DNA of 64,000 nt from assembly GCF_011516635.5 (NCBI RefSeq), contig NZ_CP096255.1, forward strand, positions 7,810,501 through 7,874,500, given 5' to 3'. A program made the position numbers and the translations under genes. The notes under the pieces were generated by a model, which was not told the origin of the DNA, did not search any database, and saw only the letters and a list, made by a program, of their open reading frames with translations. This document shows, piece after piece, positions 24,784 through 33,729 of the stretch (position 1 is the first letter of the stretch; every line of letters begins with the position of its first letter). Source of the DNA: Bradyrhizobium barranii subsp. apii (GTDB lineage Bacteria > Pseudomonadota > Alphaproteobacteria > Rhizobiales > Xanthobacteraceae).

Positions 24784-24858
24784 TGGTGGGCGCGACAGGG
24801 ATCGAACCTGTGACCCCTACCATGTCAAGGTAGTGCTCTCCCGCTGAGCTACGCGCCC
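24784..24858 (-). tRNA. tRNA-Val (anticodon GAC)
   Basis: The minus strand folds as a full cloverleaf. The acceptor stem GGGCGCG pairs with CGCGCCC, followed by discriminator A and an encoded CCA. The anticodon stem CTACC/GGTAG encloses the loop TTGACAT, giving anticodon GAC. The T arm contains GGTTCGATCC. It is a complete gene. Confidence 0.97.
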
Positions 24859-24931
24859 TAGATGTCTCTAGATCGGGTCGGGTCCCTATAACGGCTCAGG
24901 GGAGCCGGTGCAAGGACCGAAGGGGGCCGAT

Positions 24932-25291
24932 TTAGGCCGCCAGCATCTTGTTCACTTCGCTGACCAATTCGCGCAGATGCACGGGCTTGGACAGCACCTT
25001 GGCGTTCTTGGGGGCGTCCGAATCCGAGTTCAGGGCGACCGCGGCGAAGCCGGTGATGAACATGATCTTGATGTCGGAGTCGAGTTCCGAGGCCCGGCGG
25101 GCGAGCTCGATGCCGTCCATCTCCGGCATCACGATGTCGGTCAGCAGCATCTCGAACGGCTCTTCCCGGAGCCGCTGATAGGCGGCCATGCCGTTGTCAT
25201 GGGACGAGACCTGAAAACCAGCGTTTTCCAGCGCCTTGACCAGGAAACGGCGCATGTCGTTGTCGTCTTCGGCGAGCAGGATTTTGGGCAT
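24932..25291 (-). CDS. cpdR: CpdR-type single-domain response regulator
   Basis: 119 residues forming just a receiver domain: D9/D10 acidic pair in LLAEDDNDMRRFL, phospho-acceptor D52 (LLTDIVMPEMDGIEL), and KPVHLRELV with the conserved Lys. The N-terminus MPKILLAEDDNDMRRFLV and length fit CpdR, which in alphaproteobacteria helps ClpXP reach the pole and degrade cell-cycle proteins such as CtrA when unphosphorylated. It lies just downstream of, and on the same strand as, no other gene; tRNA-Val follows it. Confidence 0.85.
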   Translation of the reverse strand: MPKILLAEDDNDMRRFLVKALENAGFQVSSHDNGMAAYQRLREEPFEMLLTDIVMPEMDGIELARRASELDSDIKIMFITGFAAVALNSDSDAPKNAKVLSKPVHLRELVSEVNKMLAA

Positions 25292-25346
25292 GGCAGGAAA
25301 CGTCAAATCCCCAGAGGATATCAGCAGAGGTTACTAAGCCCGACAG

Positions 25347-25377
25347 AGGGTAAATTTGGGGTGAAAATCTTTACCCT
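25347..25377. promoter_or_regulatory. Inverted repeat upstream of cpdR, possible operator
   Basis: AGGGTAAA (25347-25354) and TTTACCCT (25370-25377) are perfect 8-bp arms 15 bp apart, 55 bp upstream of the cpdR start. Spacing of 23 bp centre to centre puts both on one face of the helix. It could bind a dimeric regulator; which one is unknown. The rest of the 25292-25620 gap shows no gene. Confidence 0.4.
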
Positions 25378-25620
25378 GGGCTGGCTGCGCTGCCGGTCCC
25401 TTGTGAACCCGAATGCGGCACGAATCAATCGAGCCGCGCCGGCGCATCCCCGCTTCCCTGCCCACACGGTTAAGACATGTTCCAGCGCAGATCACATCTT
25501 TTCGCTTGGCAGAATGGTTGCGATTCCAGACAATGACGACACATAAGAGCCGCTCCACCGGCCGAATCAATTCGATCCGAGACCCGGATCCCGCGGCGCG
25601 AAGGGACGAAGCCTGAGAAG

Positions 25621-26511
25621 ATGACCCGGTTTGACGGCGACGTGTCGCCCGCCTTCGAGATCGTGGAGCCCGCGCAATGGCGCGCGCCTGTCATCTTCAA
25701 CTCGCCCCATTCCGGGTCGACCTATCCGGACGAATTCCTCAGCGCCTCCAGGATCGACCTGACGACGCTGCGGCGGTCCGAAGATTCCTTCATGGACGAG
25801 CTGATCGGCCATTTGAGCGAGCGCGGCTTTCCGACCGTGCGGGTCAACTTTCCCCGCTCCTATGTCGACGTCAATCGCGAGCCCTATGAGCTCGATCCCC
25901 GCATGTTCACCGGACGGCTGCCGAGCTTTGCCAATACCCGCTCGATGCGGGTCGCCGGCGGGTTAGGCACCATCCCGCGCGTGGTCGGCGACGGCCAGGA
26001 GATCTACCGCGAACGCATCCTGGTCGACGATGCGCTGGCGCGGATCGAGACGCTGTACAAGCCCTATCATCGCGCGCTGCGCCGGCTGATCAACAAGGTG
26101 CACCAGATGTTCGGCACCGTGGTGCTGGTCGATTGCCACTCGATGCCCTCGGTCGGCGTCAGCAGGGACGAGCCGCGGCGGCCCGACATCGTGATCGGCG
26201 ACCGCTACGGCACGAGCTGCACGCCGCTGCTTCCGGACAGGGTCGAGGAGACCATGGGCGGGCTCGGTTATTCGATCGGCCGCAACAAGCCCTATGCCGG
26301 CGGCTTCATCACCGAGCATTACGGCAACCCCGCAAGCGGTCTGCACGCGGTGCAGCTCGAGCTCAACCGCGCGATCTACATGGACGAGCGGCGGCGCGAG
26401 CGCAGTCCGCGCTTTGCGCAAGTGGCAAGCGACTTCGGCGTGCTCGCCGACGTGCTGGCGACGACGATCCCGTTCGGCGATCTCGGCCCGTTCCAGGCCG
26501 CGGCGGAATAA
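25621..26511 (+). CDS. N-formylglutamate amidohydrolase
   Basis: 296 residues. Conserved zinc-site motifs are visible: FNSPHSGSTYP near residue 26, LRRSEDSFMDEL, VDCHSMPS and ITEHYGNP. The enzyme releases formate from N-formylglutamate, the last step of one histidine degradation route. No other hut gene is near, but a histidinol-phosphatase gene follows after the small-RNA region. The ATG 25621 is preceded by AGCCTGAGAAG. Confidence 0.88.
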   Translation: MTRFDGDVSPAFEIVEPAQWRAPVIFNSPHSGSTYPDEFLSASRIDLTTLRRSEDSFMDELIGHLSERGFPTVRVNFPRSYVDVNREPYELDPRMFTGRLPSFANTRSMRVAGGLGTIPRVVGDGQEIYRERILVDDALARIETLYKPYHRALRRLINKVHQMFGTVVLVDCHSMPSVGVSRDEPRRPDIVIGDRYGTSCTPLLPDRVEETMGGLGYSIGRNKPYAGGFITEHYGNPASGLHAVQLELNRAIYMDERRRERSPRFAQVASDFGVLADVLATTIPFGDLGPFQAAAE

Positions 26512-26629
26512 TAGCGAGCCGTCGCCGCGCGATCGCGTCGCCGATCAAACATCAGATCAAGCTGCCAGCGTATCGTGCGCCGAATCTTCGCTTCGCGTTT
26601 TCGCGCGCTCGAAGTGAAGATCGAGGCTC

Positions 26630-26666
26630 AAAGAAAAAAGGGCCGCTTCTGATGAAGAAGCGGCCC
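26630..26666 (-). terminator. Rho-independent terminator of the candidate small RNA
   Basis: Minus strand: an 11-bp perfect stem GGGCCGCTTCT/AGAAGCGGCCC (26666-26656 and 26650-26640) with a 5-nt loop, followed by a U-rich tail (26639-26630). There is no U-run on the plus side, so it ends minus-strand transcripts. No minus-strand gene lies upstream of it. Confidence 0.85.
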
Positions 26667-26815
26667 AAGTCTAGGGAGGAAACGCCCAAGGAGGGCAGCG
26701 GTAACGCAGAGCGCTACCGCACCGCAACAATATGCGGCCGCGACGCACAAAGTGCAAGGGCTTTTGAGCCGTTTCCCATGCAATATGCACATGGCTCAAT
26801 TGCTTATAGCGAAAC
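26630..26815 (-). ncRNA. Candidate trans-acting small RNA, minus strand (5' end approximate)
   Basis: Read on the minus strand, the region forms a chain of hairpins ending in a textbook terminator. In order: TTGAGCC/GGCTCAA (26799-26764); GCGGTAGCGC-TCT-GCGTTACCGC (26720-26698), perfect if one G-U pair is allowed, which exists only in the minus-strand RNA; GCCC-TCCTT-GGGC (26696-26684) with a pyrimidine loop; unpaired TTTCCTCCC; then the terminator. The CU-rich loop and single-stranded CCUCCC are anti-Shine-Dalgarno motifs, as in many alphaproteobacterial sRNAs. No protein frame fits. The 5' end and promoter are not resolved. Confidence 0.65.
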
Positions 26816-26819
26816 CCAG

Positions 26820-27055
26820 ATTCAGTTTCTTTGATAAGGAAATTCAATGGGTTGATAACCGTTTGCATACGAACAAGGCATACTCGGAACTAAGTTTTCA
26901 ACTCTATGATCGATATTTGGCCAGCATATGACTGGGATGGGGCAGCCGGTTGCGGCATCCAAAATACGGAGCAAACCAACTCAGCGCTGCACGCGAGAAG
27001 CGAATTGAGCTAGGCAGGAGCGAGCTTCACCCGACTTTCGTTTTGAGGATGCGCC
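26820..27055. other. Intergenic region upstream of hisN, no gene seen
   Basis: AT-richer than the surroundings. It must contain the promoter of the minus-strand small RNA and that of hisN. Nothing else can be supported. Confidence 0.45.
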
Positions 27056-27838
27056 GTGACGGTGATCGACTTCTCAGCCTTCATCGGACGGCTCGCCACC
27101 GCCTCCGGCGAAACCATCCTGCCGTTCTTCCGCACCTCGCTGTCGATCGACGACAAGAGCAAGACCAAGGATTTCGACCCCGTGACGGAGGCCGACCGCG
27201 CCGCGGAGGCGGTGATGCGCCGGCTGATCAAGGCGAGCTTCCCCCAGCACGGCATCGTCGGCGAGGAATTCGGCAATGAGCGCGAGGACGCCGATTATGT
27301 CTGGGTGCTCGACCCCATCGACGGCACGAAATCCTTCATCGGCGGCTTTCCGATCTGGGGCACGCTGATCGCGCTGCTGCACAAGGGCGCGCCGGTGTAC
27401 GGCATGATGCACCAGCCCTTCATCGGCGAGCGCTTCTCCGGCGACAACGGCTCGGCCACGTATAAAGGCCCGTCCGGCGAGCGCCGGCTCCAGGTCCGCC
27501 GCTGCGCCTCGCTATCGGAAGCAACGAGCTATACCACCAGCCCGCTGCTGATGAACGAACGCGACCGCGCCATTTTCAGCCGCATCGAACAGGGCGCGCG
27601 GCTGTCGCGCTATGGCGGCGACTGCTACTCCTATTGCATGCTGGCGGCCGGTCACGTCGATCTCGTGGTCGAGACCGAGCTGAAGCCTTACGACATCGCA
27701 GCCCTGATCCCGATCGTGACCGGCGCCGGCGGCGTCGTCACCACCTGGGAAGGCAAGCCGGCCCAGGGCGGCGGCCGCATCATCGCGGCCGGCGACGCCA
27801 GAGTTCACGAAGAAGCACTGAAACTGCTCAACGGATAA
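27056..27838 (+). CDS. hisN: Histidinol-phosphatase, inositol-monophosphatase family
   Basis: 260 residues from a GTG start. Inositol-monophosphatase fold with metal-binding motifs GIVGEEFG, WVLDPIDGTKSF and ELKPYDIAAL (the last Asp ligand). The form GEEFGNE plus DPIDGTKSFIGGFP and the short length fit HisN-type histidinol-phosphatases, which perform the penultimate step of histidine synthesis, better than SuhB or CysQ. Followed after 18 bp by a Bug-type binding protein gene on the same strand. Confidence 0.82.
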   Translation: MTVIDFSAFIGRLATASGETILPFFRTSLSIDDKSKTKDFDPVTEADRAAEAVMRRLIKASFPQHGIVGEEFGNEREDADYVWVLDPIDGTKSFIGGFPIWGTLIALLHKGAPVYGMMHQPFIGERFSGDNGSATYKGPSGERRLQVRRCASLSEATSYTTSPLLMNERDRAIFSRIEQGARLSRYGGDCYSYCMLAAGHVDLVVETELKPYDIAALIPIVTGAGGVVTTWEGKPAQGGGRIIAAGDARVHEEALKLLNG

Positions 27839-27856
27839 GCGCCCCAAGGAGCGTGC

Positions 27857-28837
27857 ATGAAAAGAGCCTGCATGAACAACTGGCCTAAGCTCCTCCTCGC
27901 ATTCCTGCTCCTGTTTCCCGCCCTCGCCTCCGCGCAGAATTTCCCCGCGAAACCGATCGAGCTGATCGTGCCGTTCCCGGCCGGCGGTCCCAACGACATC
28001 ATTGCCCGGGTGATCGGCCAGCGCATGTCGGAGCTGTCAGGGCAGCCGGTGCTGATCGACAATCGCGGCGGCCAGGGCGGCGTGCTCGGCACCGACGCGG
28101 TCTCCAAGGCCGCGCCCGACGGCTACACCATCGCCATCTCCTCAGCCGGCGCGCTCGCGATCAGCCCGAGCATGGAGCGGGTCGCCTACGACACGGCGAG
28201 CGACCTCACGCCGGTGACGCTGGTTGCGACCGTGCCGGAAATGCTGGTGGTTGCCACCAACGTGCCCGCAAAGGACATCGGCGAGCTGATCGCGCTCGCC
28301 AGGGCCCAGCCCGGAAAGCTCAATTTCGCCTCCTCCGGCCCCGGCAGCCTGCCGCACCTCGCCGGCGAATTGTTCAAGCTGACGGCCAAGATCGACATCG
28401 TCCACGTGCCCTATCGCGGCGCGGCGCCCGCGGTGAACGATCTCCTGGGCCAGCAGGTGCAGATGACGTTCCTGGATCTCCCCGTGCTGCTGCCGCAGGT
28501 CAAGGCGGGCGCGTTGAAGCCCATCGCGGTCGGCTCGGCCGAGCGCTCCGCGACCGCGCCCGACGTGCCGACCACCGCGGAAGCGGGCTTTGCCGATCTT
28601 CGCATCGAGAACTGGTACGGCATGGTGGCGCCGAAGGGCACGCCGAAGGAGATCGTCACCGCGCTGCATGGCCTGGCGACGAAGGCCATGGCGGATCCGG
28701 CCGTAAAGGAAAAGCTCGCCGCCCAGGGCGCGACGCTGGTTGGCGACGAGCCGGAGCATTTTCGCGGCTTCATCGCGGACGAGACGAAGAAGTGGGCGAA
28801 GGTGATCAAGGACGCCGGCGTCGAGACGGCGAAGTAG
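27857..28837 (+). CDS. Tripartite tricarboxylate transporter substrate-binding protein (Bug/TctC family)
   Basis: 326 residues with a signal peptide ending ASAQNFP. The Bug-family pattern follows: FPAKPIELIVPFPAGGPNDI, then VDNRGG-like LIDNRGGQGGVLG, then KAAPDGYT. These periplasmic proteins bind carboxylates or amides for TctAB-type or other systems. No tctA/tctB genes lie nearby, so it is an orphan. AAGGAG six bases upstream supports the ATG at 27857. It may be co-transcribed with hisN, but a functional link is not evident. Confidence 0.9.
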   Translation: MKRACMNNWPKLLLAFLLLFPALASAQNFPAKPIELIVPFPAGGPNDIIARVIGQRMSELSGQPVLIDNRGGQGGVLGTDAVSKAAPDGYTIAISSAGALAISPSMERVAYDTASDLTPVTLVATVPEMLVVATNVPAKDIGELIALARAQPGKLNFASSGPGSLPHLAGELFKLTAKIDIVHVPYRGAAPAVNDLLGQQVQMTFLDLPVLLPQVKAGALKPIAVGSAERSATAPDVPTTAEAGFADLRIENWYGMVAPKGTPKEIVTALHGLATKAMADPAVKEKLAAQGATLVGDEPEHFRGFIADETKKWAKVIKDAGVETAK

Positions 28838-28869
28838 CGCTGTCTTACCCTCCCCTGGAGGGTAAGCCC

Positions 28870-29760
28870 TCACACCGCCGCCGCCCGCAAATGCTCCACC
28901 AGCATCTTGGCCGGCCTTGGCAGCGCCTTGAAGCTGCGGGCGCAGATCACGAGCTTGCGGTTGGCGAAAGCATCGCGCAGGCGGACCATGGCCAGCGGCA
29001 TCAGCTTGGCGCAGCGGCGGGCGGCGGATATCGGCACCAGGGCGATGCCGACGTCAGCGGCGACCATCTGGCAGATCGCGTCGAAATCGCGCAGACGCGC
29101 ACGGTAATGCGGACGCATGCCGAGCCGGGCGGCGTGCTTCGAAATGTGCATCTGGAGCGCAGTGGCGCTGGTGAGCCCGACGAATTCGCAATCCCTCGCC
29201 TCCTGGAAATCGATCTGGCGGCGGCCGGCGAACGGACCGCGCCTGGACGTCACCAGCGTCAGGTGGTCCTCGCTGAAGACGAAGCGCTCGATATGATCAG
29301 GGAGCGCGTGCTCGGCGGCAAAGCCGAGATCGGCGGCACCGGCGGTGATTGCTGCCGCGATATCGGTGCTCTCGCGCTCCTCGATGTCGATGGCGACGTC
29401 GCGATGCTCGCGCAGGAAGCCCGCCAGCGCCTTCGGCAGATGCTCCGACAGCCCCGAGGTGTTGACGAGAAAATGCACGCTCGCGCGCACGCCGCTGGCA
29501 AAGCCGGCGAGATCGCCGCGCATGGCGTCGACCTGGTGCATCACGACCCGTGCATGATCGAGCAGGCTCTCGCCCGCCGCAGTCAGCTCGACACCGCGCC
29601 GCCCGCGCTTGAGCAGCGCGACGCCGAGCGCGTCATCGAGCCCCTTTATGCGCGCGCTGGCAGAGGCCAAGGCGAGATTCGATCGCTCGGCACCGCGCGT
29701 GATGCTGCGCTGGTCGGCTACCGCGATGAAGAGCTGGAGGTCGACGAGGTCGAAGCGCAT
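28870..29760 (-). CDS. LysR family transcriptional regulator
   Basis: 296 residues. HTH domain at 1-60 (LQLFIAVADQRSITRGAERSN, then LALASASARIKGLDD) and an effector domain after it. Convergent to the Bug protein gene, and divergent with 92 bp from the TauE/SafE gene, which is its most likely target. The inducer cannot be predicted. Confidence 0.9.
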   Translation of the reverse strand: MRFDLVDLQLFIAVADQRSITRGAERSNLALASASARIKGLDDALGVALLKRGRRGVELTAAGESLLDHARVVMHQVDAMRGDLAGFASGVRASVHFLVNTSGLSEHLPKALAGFLREHRDVAIDIEERESTDIAAAITAGAADLGFAAEHALPDHIERFVFSEDHLTLVTSRRGPFAGRRQIDFQEARDCEFVGLTSATALQMHISKHAARLGMRPHYRARLRDFDAICQMVAADVGIALVPISAARRCAKLMPLAMVRLRDAFANRKLVICARSFKALPRPAKMLVEHLRAAAV

Positions 29761-29852
29761 GGCTGGATTCTCCTCAGCCTCCGCCGAGAACGAAGGCTGT
29801 CTCCGTAACCTCCAGATTGTGCCCGCGCGCGGCTTCGGTCAATGTGCAAGAT

Positions 29853-30605
29853 ATGATTGACCCGCTCCTCATCCTCATCGCCGCCGTCTTCCTGATCGCC
29901 GGATTCGTCAAGGGCGTGGTCGGGCTCGGCCTGCCGACCGTGTCCATGGGCCTGCTCGCGGTGAACATGGCGCCGAGCCGCGCGATCGCCATCGTGATCG
30001 TACCCGCCATCGTCACCAATATCTGGCAGACCTTCGCCGGCCCCTATCTGCGCGACGTCCTGAGGCGGCTGTGGCCGCTGATGATCGGCACCGTGATCGG
30101 ATGCTGGCTCAATGCCGGCGCGCTGACCGGCCCGCATGCCCGTTACGGCACGATCGTGCTCGGAATCCTGCTCGTGATCTACGCGATCATCGGGCTCAGC
30201 AAATTCAAGTTCCACGTCGCGCCGCAGAACGAGAAATGGGTCGGCGGCGTGGTCGGCGTGATCACCGGCGTGATCTCGGCCTCGACAGGCGTGCAGGTGA
30301 TCCCCTCGATGCCGTTCATGCAGGCGATCGGCATGGAGAAGGACGAACTGGTGCAGGCGCTCGGCGTGTTCTTCACAACGGCGACGCTGGCGCTCGCCTT
30401 CAACCTCACCGCCGGTGGATTGCTGACGCCGGCGAACGCCGTGCCGGGCGCCGTGGGCATGGCCATGGCCTTTGCCGGCATGTTCGTCGGCCAGTCGGTG
30501 CGGGCGCGGATGCCGGCGGAAGCGTTTCGCCGCTGGTTCCTGATCGCGATGATCCTGCTCGGCGTTTATCTCGCGGGCAGCGCGCTGCTGAAGGAGTTCG
30601 CCTGA
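29853..30605 (+). CDS. TauE/SafE family anion exporter
   Basis: 250 residues, about eight hydrophobic helices, starting MIDPLLILIAAVFLIAG. The family signature GFVKGVVGLGLPTVSMGLL is near the start, with the repeat half GVITGVISASTGVQVIPSMP. TauE/SafE proteins move sulfite, sulfonates or organic anions across the inner membrane. A LysR gene is divergent from it. The 3' end is 3 bp from the convergent GFA gene. Confidence 0.88.
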   Translation: MIDPLLILIAAVFLIAGFVKGVVGLGLPTVSMGLLAVNMAPSRAIAIVIVPAIVTNIWQTFAGPYLRDVLRRLWPLMIGTVIGCWLNAGALTGPHARYGTIVLGILLVIYAIIGLSKFKFHVAPQNEKWVGGVVGVITGVISASTGVQVIPSMPFMQAIGMEKDELVQALGVFFTTATLALAFNLTAGGLLTPANAVPGAVGMAMAFAGMFVGQSVRARMPAEAFRRWFLIAMILLGVYLAGSALLKEFA

Positions 30606-30608
30606 GGC

Positions 30609-31019
30609 CTACGATTTGGGTTCGTATCCAGGCACCCATTTTTCGTGCTGGGGCAGATCGTCCTGAATCGTCCACCACGGTGCGCGCGACGAGGTGAAGA
30701 CGTGGAGGCGGGGCCTGACATCGGGATCGTCATCGAGCAGGCCGGCGGGAATGCTGACGGTCGGCAGATAACTCGCCTTGCCCGGCGTCAGGCAGCCGCA
30801 GGTCTTGCAGCGATGGCGGAAGCTCCCCGGCGCGGATTCGTAAGCCACCGTCATGTCCTCGCCGGCAACAAAGCGAAACTTGTCGGAATCGACATGGGCG
30901 TAGGTGGCGAAGGCGGCACCGGTCAGCTTGCGACAATTGGCGCAATGGCAATGCGTCAGCGCACGCACCTGATCGATCTCGAAACGCACGGCTCCGCATA
31001 GGCAGCTTCCACGAACCAT
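30609..31019 (-). CDS. GFA (CENP-V/glutathione-dependent formaldehyde-activating) family protein
   Basis: 136 residues. The zinc motifs of the family are all present: GSCLCGAVRFEI, then HCHCANCRKLTGAAF, then HRCKTCGCLTP. Members include glutathione-formaldehyde adduct enzymes, though most are uncharacterised. It is transcribed alone, convergent to the TauE gene, 66 bp downstream of the LysE gene on the same strand. Confidence 0.88.
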   Translation of the reverse strand: MVRGSCLCGAVRFEIDQVRALTHCHCANCRKLTGAAFATYAHVDSDKFRFVAGEDMTVAYESAPGSFRHRCKTCGCLTPGKASYLPTVSIPAGLLDDDPDVRPRLHVFTSSRAPWWTIQDDLPQHEKWVPGYEPKS

Positions 31020-31085
31020 CGAAACCTCCCCGCGCGGCCTCTATCGGGCCGACTGCATGCCGGACCAGTCATTCGTTCGAATGAG

Positions 31086-31718
31086 TTATCGCGTCTCCAG
31101 CATGGCGACGCGGATGCCGAGATAGATGAAGAGGCCGCCGAGCGCGCGGTTGACCCAGGCGATCGCGCCCTCAGACTTGCGCAGCCGGTGGGCCGCCCTT
31201 GCCGCGAACGCCGCCAGCACGAGGCACCACAACGTTCCCGTAAAGATGAAGATCAGGCCGAGCGTCAGGAAGGCGAGTGGCTTGTGCGGGGAATCGGCTG
31301 CGACGAATTGCGGCAGGAAGGCCAGGAAGAACAGCGCGACCTTGGGATTGAGCGCGTTGGTGAAGACGCCCTGGAGGAAGACCCGCCGCAGCGGGCTCCG
31401 CTCCGGCTCGTCGATGGCTGCGGCCAGCGCCGGGCGCGACCACAGCATCTGAAGTCCTGTCACGACGAGATAGGCCGCGCCGACCAGCTTCAGGATCGAG
31501 AAGGCGGTCGATGAGGCCATCAGCAGCGCCGAAAGGCCGATTGCTGCGCCCGCAACGTGGAAAAAGCAGCCAAAACTGATGCCGAGCGCGGCCGCGGCGC
31601 CGCCCCGCCAGCCCATCTGCATGCTGCGGCCGATCACGTAGACCGAGTCCGGGCCAGGCGTGATGTTGAGCAATATGCCCGACAGGATGAAGAGCCAGAT
31701 CTCGTGAATGCCCAGCAT
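31086..31718 (-). CDS. LysE/RhtB family amino-acid exporter
   Basis: 210 residues with six hydrophobic helices. The family signature NITPGPDSVYVIGRSMQMG lies at the start, followed by GAAAALGISFGCF and, later, FTNALNPKVALFFLAFLPQF. These proteins export amino acids such as homoserine, threonine or lysine. Upstream is a 214-bp gap before the divergent cyclase gene. Confidence 0.9.
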   Translation of the reverse strand: MLGIHEIWLFILSGILLNITPGPDSVYVIGRSMQMGWRGGAAAALGISFGCFFHVAGAAIGLSALLMASSTAFSILKLVGAAYLVVTGLQMLWSRPALAAAIDEPERSPLRRVFLQGVFTNALNPKVALFFLAFLPQFVAADSPHKPLAFLTLGLIFIFTGTLWCLVLAAFAARAAHRLRKSEGAIAWVNRALGGLFIYLGIRVAMLETR

Positions 31719-31932
31719 GTGAGGTGCCCCCGTCAGTCCTGAAAGGCGGGCTTATTCGGTTCGGCCGCCGCCGTCCACCGCCAGGATTGCGGAGAATTTA
31801 CCTCAAATTTGCAATGCGGATGATGCTTTCGCTCGGCCTTATCTGCTCTATAAAGGCGGGGTTCTTGGAAGTGCGGGATTCGAGGCGACTGCCACGCGGG
31901 GGCCGGTCATCGATCCCTTGGAGCTCCGGATT

Positions 31933-33729
31933 ATGGAAAGACGTCTGGCCGCCATCGTCTGCGCCGATGTCGCCGGCTATTCGCGCATGATGGGCAGCGA
32001 CGAGGCCGGCACCCATGCCGCCTTCAAGGCCCATCGCAGCGCGATCCATCCCATCATCCTCAACCATGGCGGCCGCGTCGTCAAAAACACCGGCGACGGC
32101 TTCCTGTTGGAGTTCCCGAGCATCGTCGGCGCCGTCGAGGCCGCGATCGCGATGCAGACGCTGATGGCGGAGCGCAACCATCACCTGCCTGCCGAGCGCG
32201 CCATGCAGTTTCGCCTCGGCATCCACATGGGCGACGTCATCGCCGACGAGGACGAGGTATTCGGTGACGACGTCAACATTGCCGTCCGCCTCGAAGCGGT
32301 GGCGAGCCCCGGCGGCTTCGCCATCTCGGCCAAGGCCTACCGGGAGGCGAGCAAGCACCTGACCGCGCTGCTGGTCGATGCCGGCAACCATCGCTTCAAG
32401 AACATCAAGGACCCGATCGGGGTCTGGACCTGGATGCCCGAGGGTGCGCCAGCGCTCGCGCCCGAGCTCCGGGAGGCGTCGGTGCTGTCGCAGCAGTACC
32501 GCACAGCGATCGTCGGTGTGCTGCCCTTCGCCAATCTCAGCGACGCCCAGGACGAATATTTCTCCGACGGCCTCACCGAGGATCTGATCCACGCGCTGTC
32601 GCTGCAATCCTTCTATCGCGTGCTGAGCCGCAACTCGACCTTCGCGTTCAAGGGCAAGAACACCAGCACCCGCCTGATCGCGCGCGAGATCGATGCCACC
32701 TATCTGATCCAGGGCTCGGTGCGGCGCGCCGGAGCCAAGATCCGCGTCACCGCCGAGCTGGTCGCGCCGGAGACCGGCGAGCAGCTCTGGACCGGCCGCT
32801 ACGACCGCGACATCGGCGAACTGTTCGCGATGCAGGACGAGATCACCACCAATCTGTCCGCCGCCATCGCCACCGAGATCGTCCGGGCGGAGGCCTCGGC
32901 GCCGGCGCGGCTCTCCACCGACGTGACCGCCTGGGACCGCTTCCTCAAGGGGCTGTCGCACTACTACCGGCAGACCAAGGAGGACCTGGCCACCGCCGTC
33001 GACCTGTTCCGCGAAGCCATCAGCCTCGACCCCAAACTGTCGATCGCGCACGCCTATCTCGCCACGATCCAGATCCAGAGCATCCAGTTCGGGTGGGTCA
33101 AGGGCACACGCGAGATGTGGGCCGAGGCGATGGCCCTCGCCGAGACCAGCGTCCGGCTCGACCCGCGCTCCTCCTTCGCCTTCTCGATCCTGTCCTGGGC
33201 GCATGCCATGGAGGCGCATTACGAGGCCGCGATGGACGCCGCCAAGCGCGCGGTCGCGCTCAACCCCTACGACAACGGCGCACGCGGCGTGCTCGGCATC
33301 TGCCATTTCGTCATCGGCGAGCACCGCGAGGCGATCGAGCTGTTTTCGATGGCCGCGCAGCGCGACAATAGCGACCCGCGCTACCAATGGGCCGCGCTGA
33401 ACGCCTTCAGCCATTATCTGCTGGGGCAATACGACGCGACCCTGTCCTGGGCCCGCGAGCAGCTCTACATCAACCCGAACCACATGCAGGCGCTGGCGAT
33501 CCGTGCCGCGGCGCTGGCACAGTTGGGCCGGGACGATGAAGCGGGCGAGGCCGTCGGCGTGCTGATGCGCAACTACCCGACGCTGAATGTTGATCGTCAC
33601 TTGCGCAATTTCCACTGGAAGCGGCCCGAGGACCTTGCCCATTACCGCGAGGGGCTTCTGAACGCGGGCGTGCCGCTCAGCAAGCTGACCCTGGTGCAAA
33701 GCGACGTCAAACGCGCGGCCGAGTCCTGA
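31933..33729 (+). CDS. Class III nucleotidyl cyclase with TolB/FlgO-like and TPR domains
   Basis: 598 residues. Cyclase domain at 1-180: metal-binding D12 (VCADVAGYSRMM), D55 (NTGDGFLLEF) and FGDDVNIAVRLEAVASPGG. Residues about 195-300 hold a TolB/FlgO-like domain (VGVLPFANLSDAQDEYFSDG, ending before the helices), and about 340-580 TPR repeats (AVDLFREAISLDP, AMDAAKRAVALNPYDN). This is a common rhizobial layout; the TPR part likely binds a partner that sets cyclase activity. The ATG at 31933 is used; a TTG at 31918 is less likely. It is 191 bp upstream of the dihaem gene on the same strand. Confidence 0.86.
   Translation: MERRLAAIVCADVAGYSRMMGSDEAGTHAAFKAHRSAIHPIILNHGGRVVKNTGDGFLLEFPSIVGAVEAAIAMQTLMAERNHHLPAERAMQFRLGIHMGDVIADEDEVFGDDVNIAVRLEAVASPGGFAISAKAYREASKHLTALLVDAGNHRFKNIKDPIGVWTWMPEGAPALAPELREASVLSQQYRTAIVGVLPFANLSDAQDEYFSDGLTEDLIHALSLQSFYRVLSRNSTFAFKGKNTSTRLIAREIDATYLIQGSVRRAGAKIRVTAELVAPETGEQLWTGRYDRDIGELFAMQDEITTNLSAAIATEIVRAEASAPARLSTDVTAWDRFLKGLSHYYRQTKEDLATAVDLFREAISLDPKLSIAHAYLATIQIQSIQFGWVKGTREMWAEAMALAETSVRLDPRSSFAFSILSWAHAMEAHYEAAMDAAKRAVALNPYDNGARGVLGICHFVIGEHREAIELFSMAAQRDNSDPRYQWAALNAFSHYLLGQYDATLSWAREQLYINPNHMQALAIRAAALAQLGRDDEAGEAVGVLMRNYPTLNVDRHLRNFHWKRPEDLAHYREGLLNAGVPLSKLTLVQSDVKRAAES

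Noticed and set aside
26801..26880. CTATAA hexamer as -10 of the candidate small RNA promoter
   Set aside because: No acceptable -35 hexamer at 16-18 bp, so the promoter is left uncalled.
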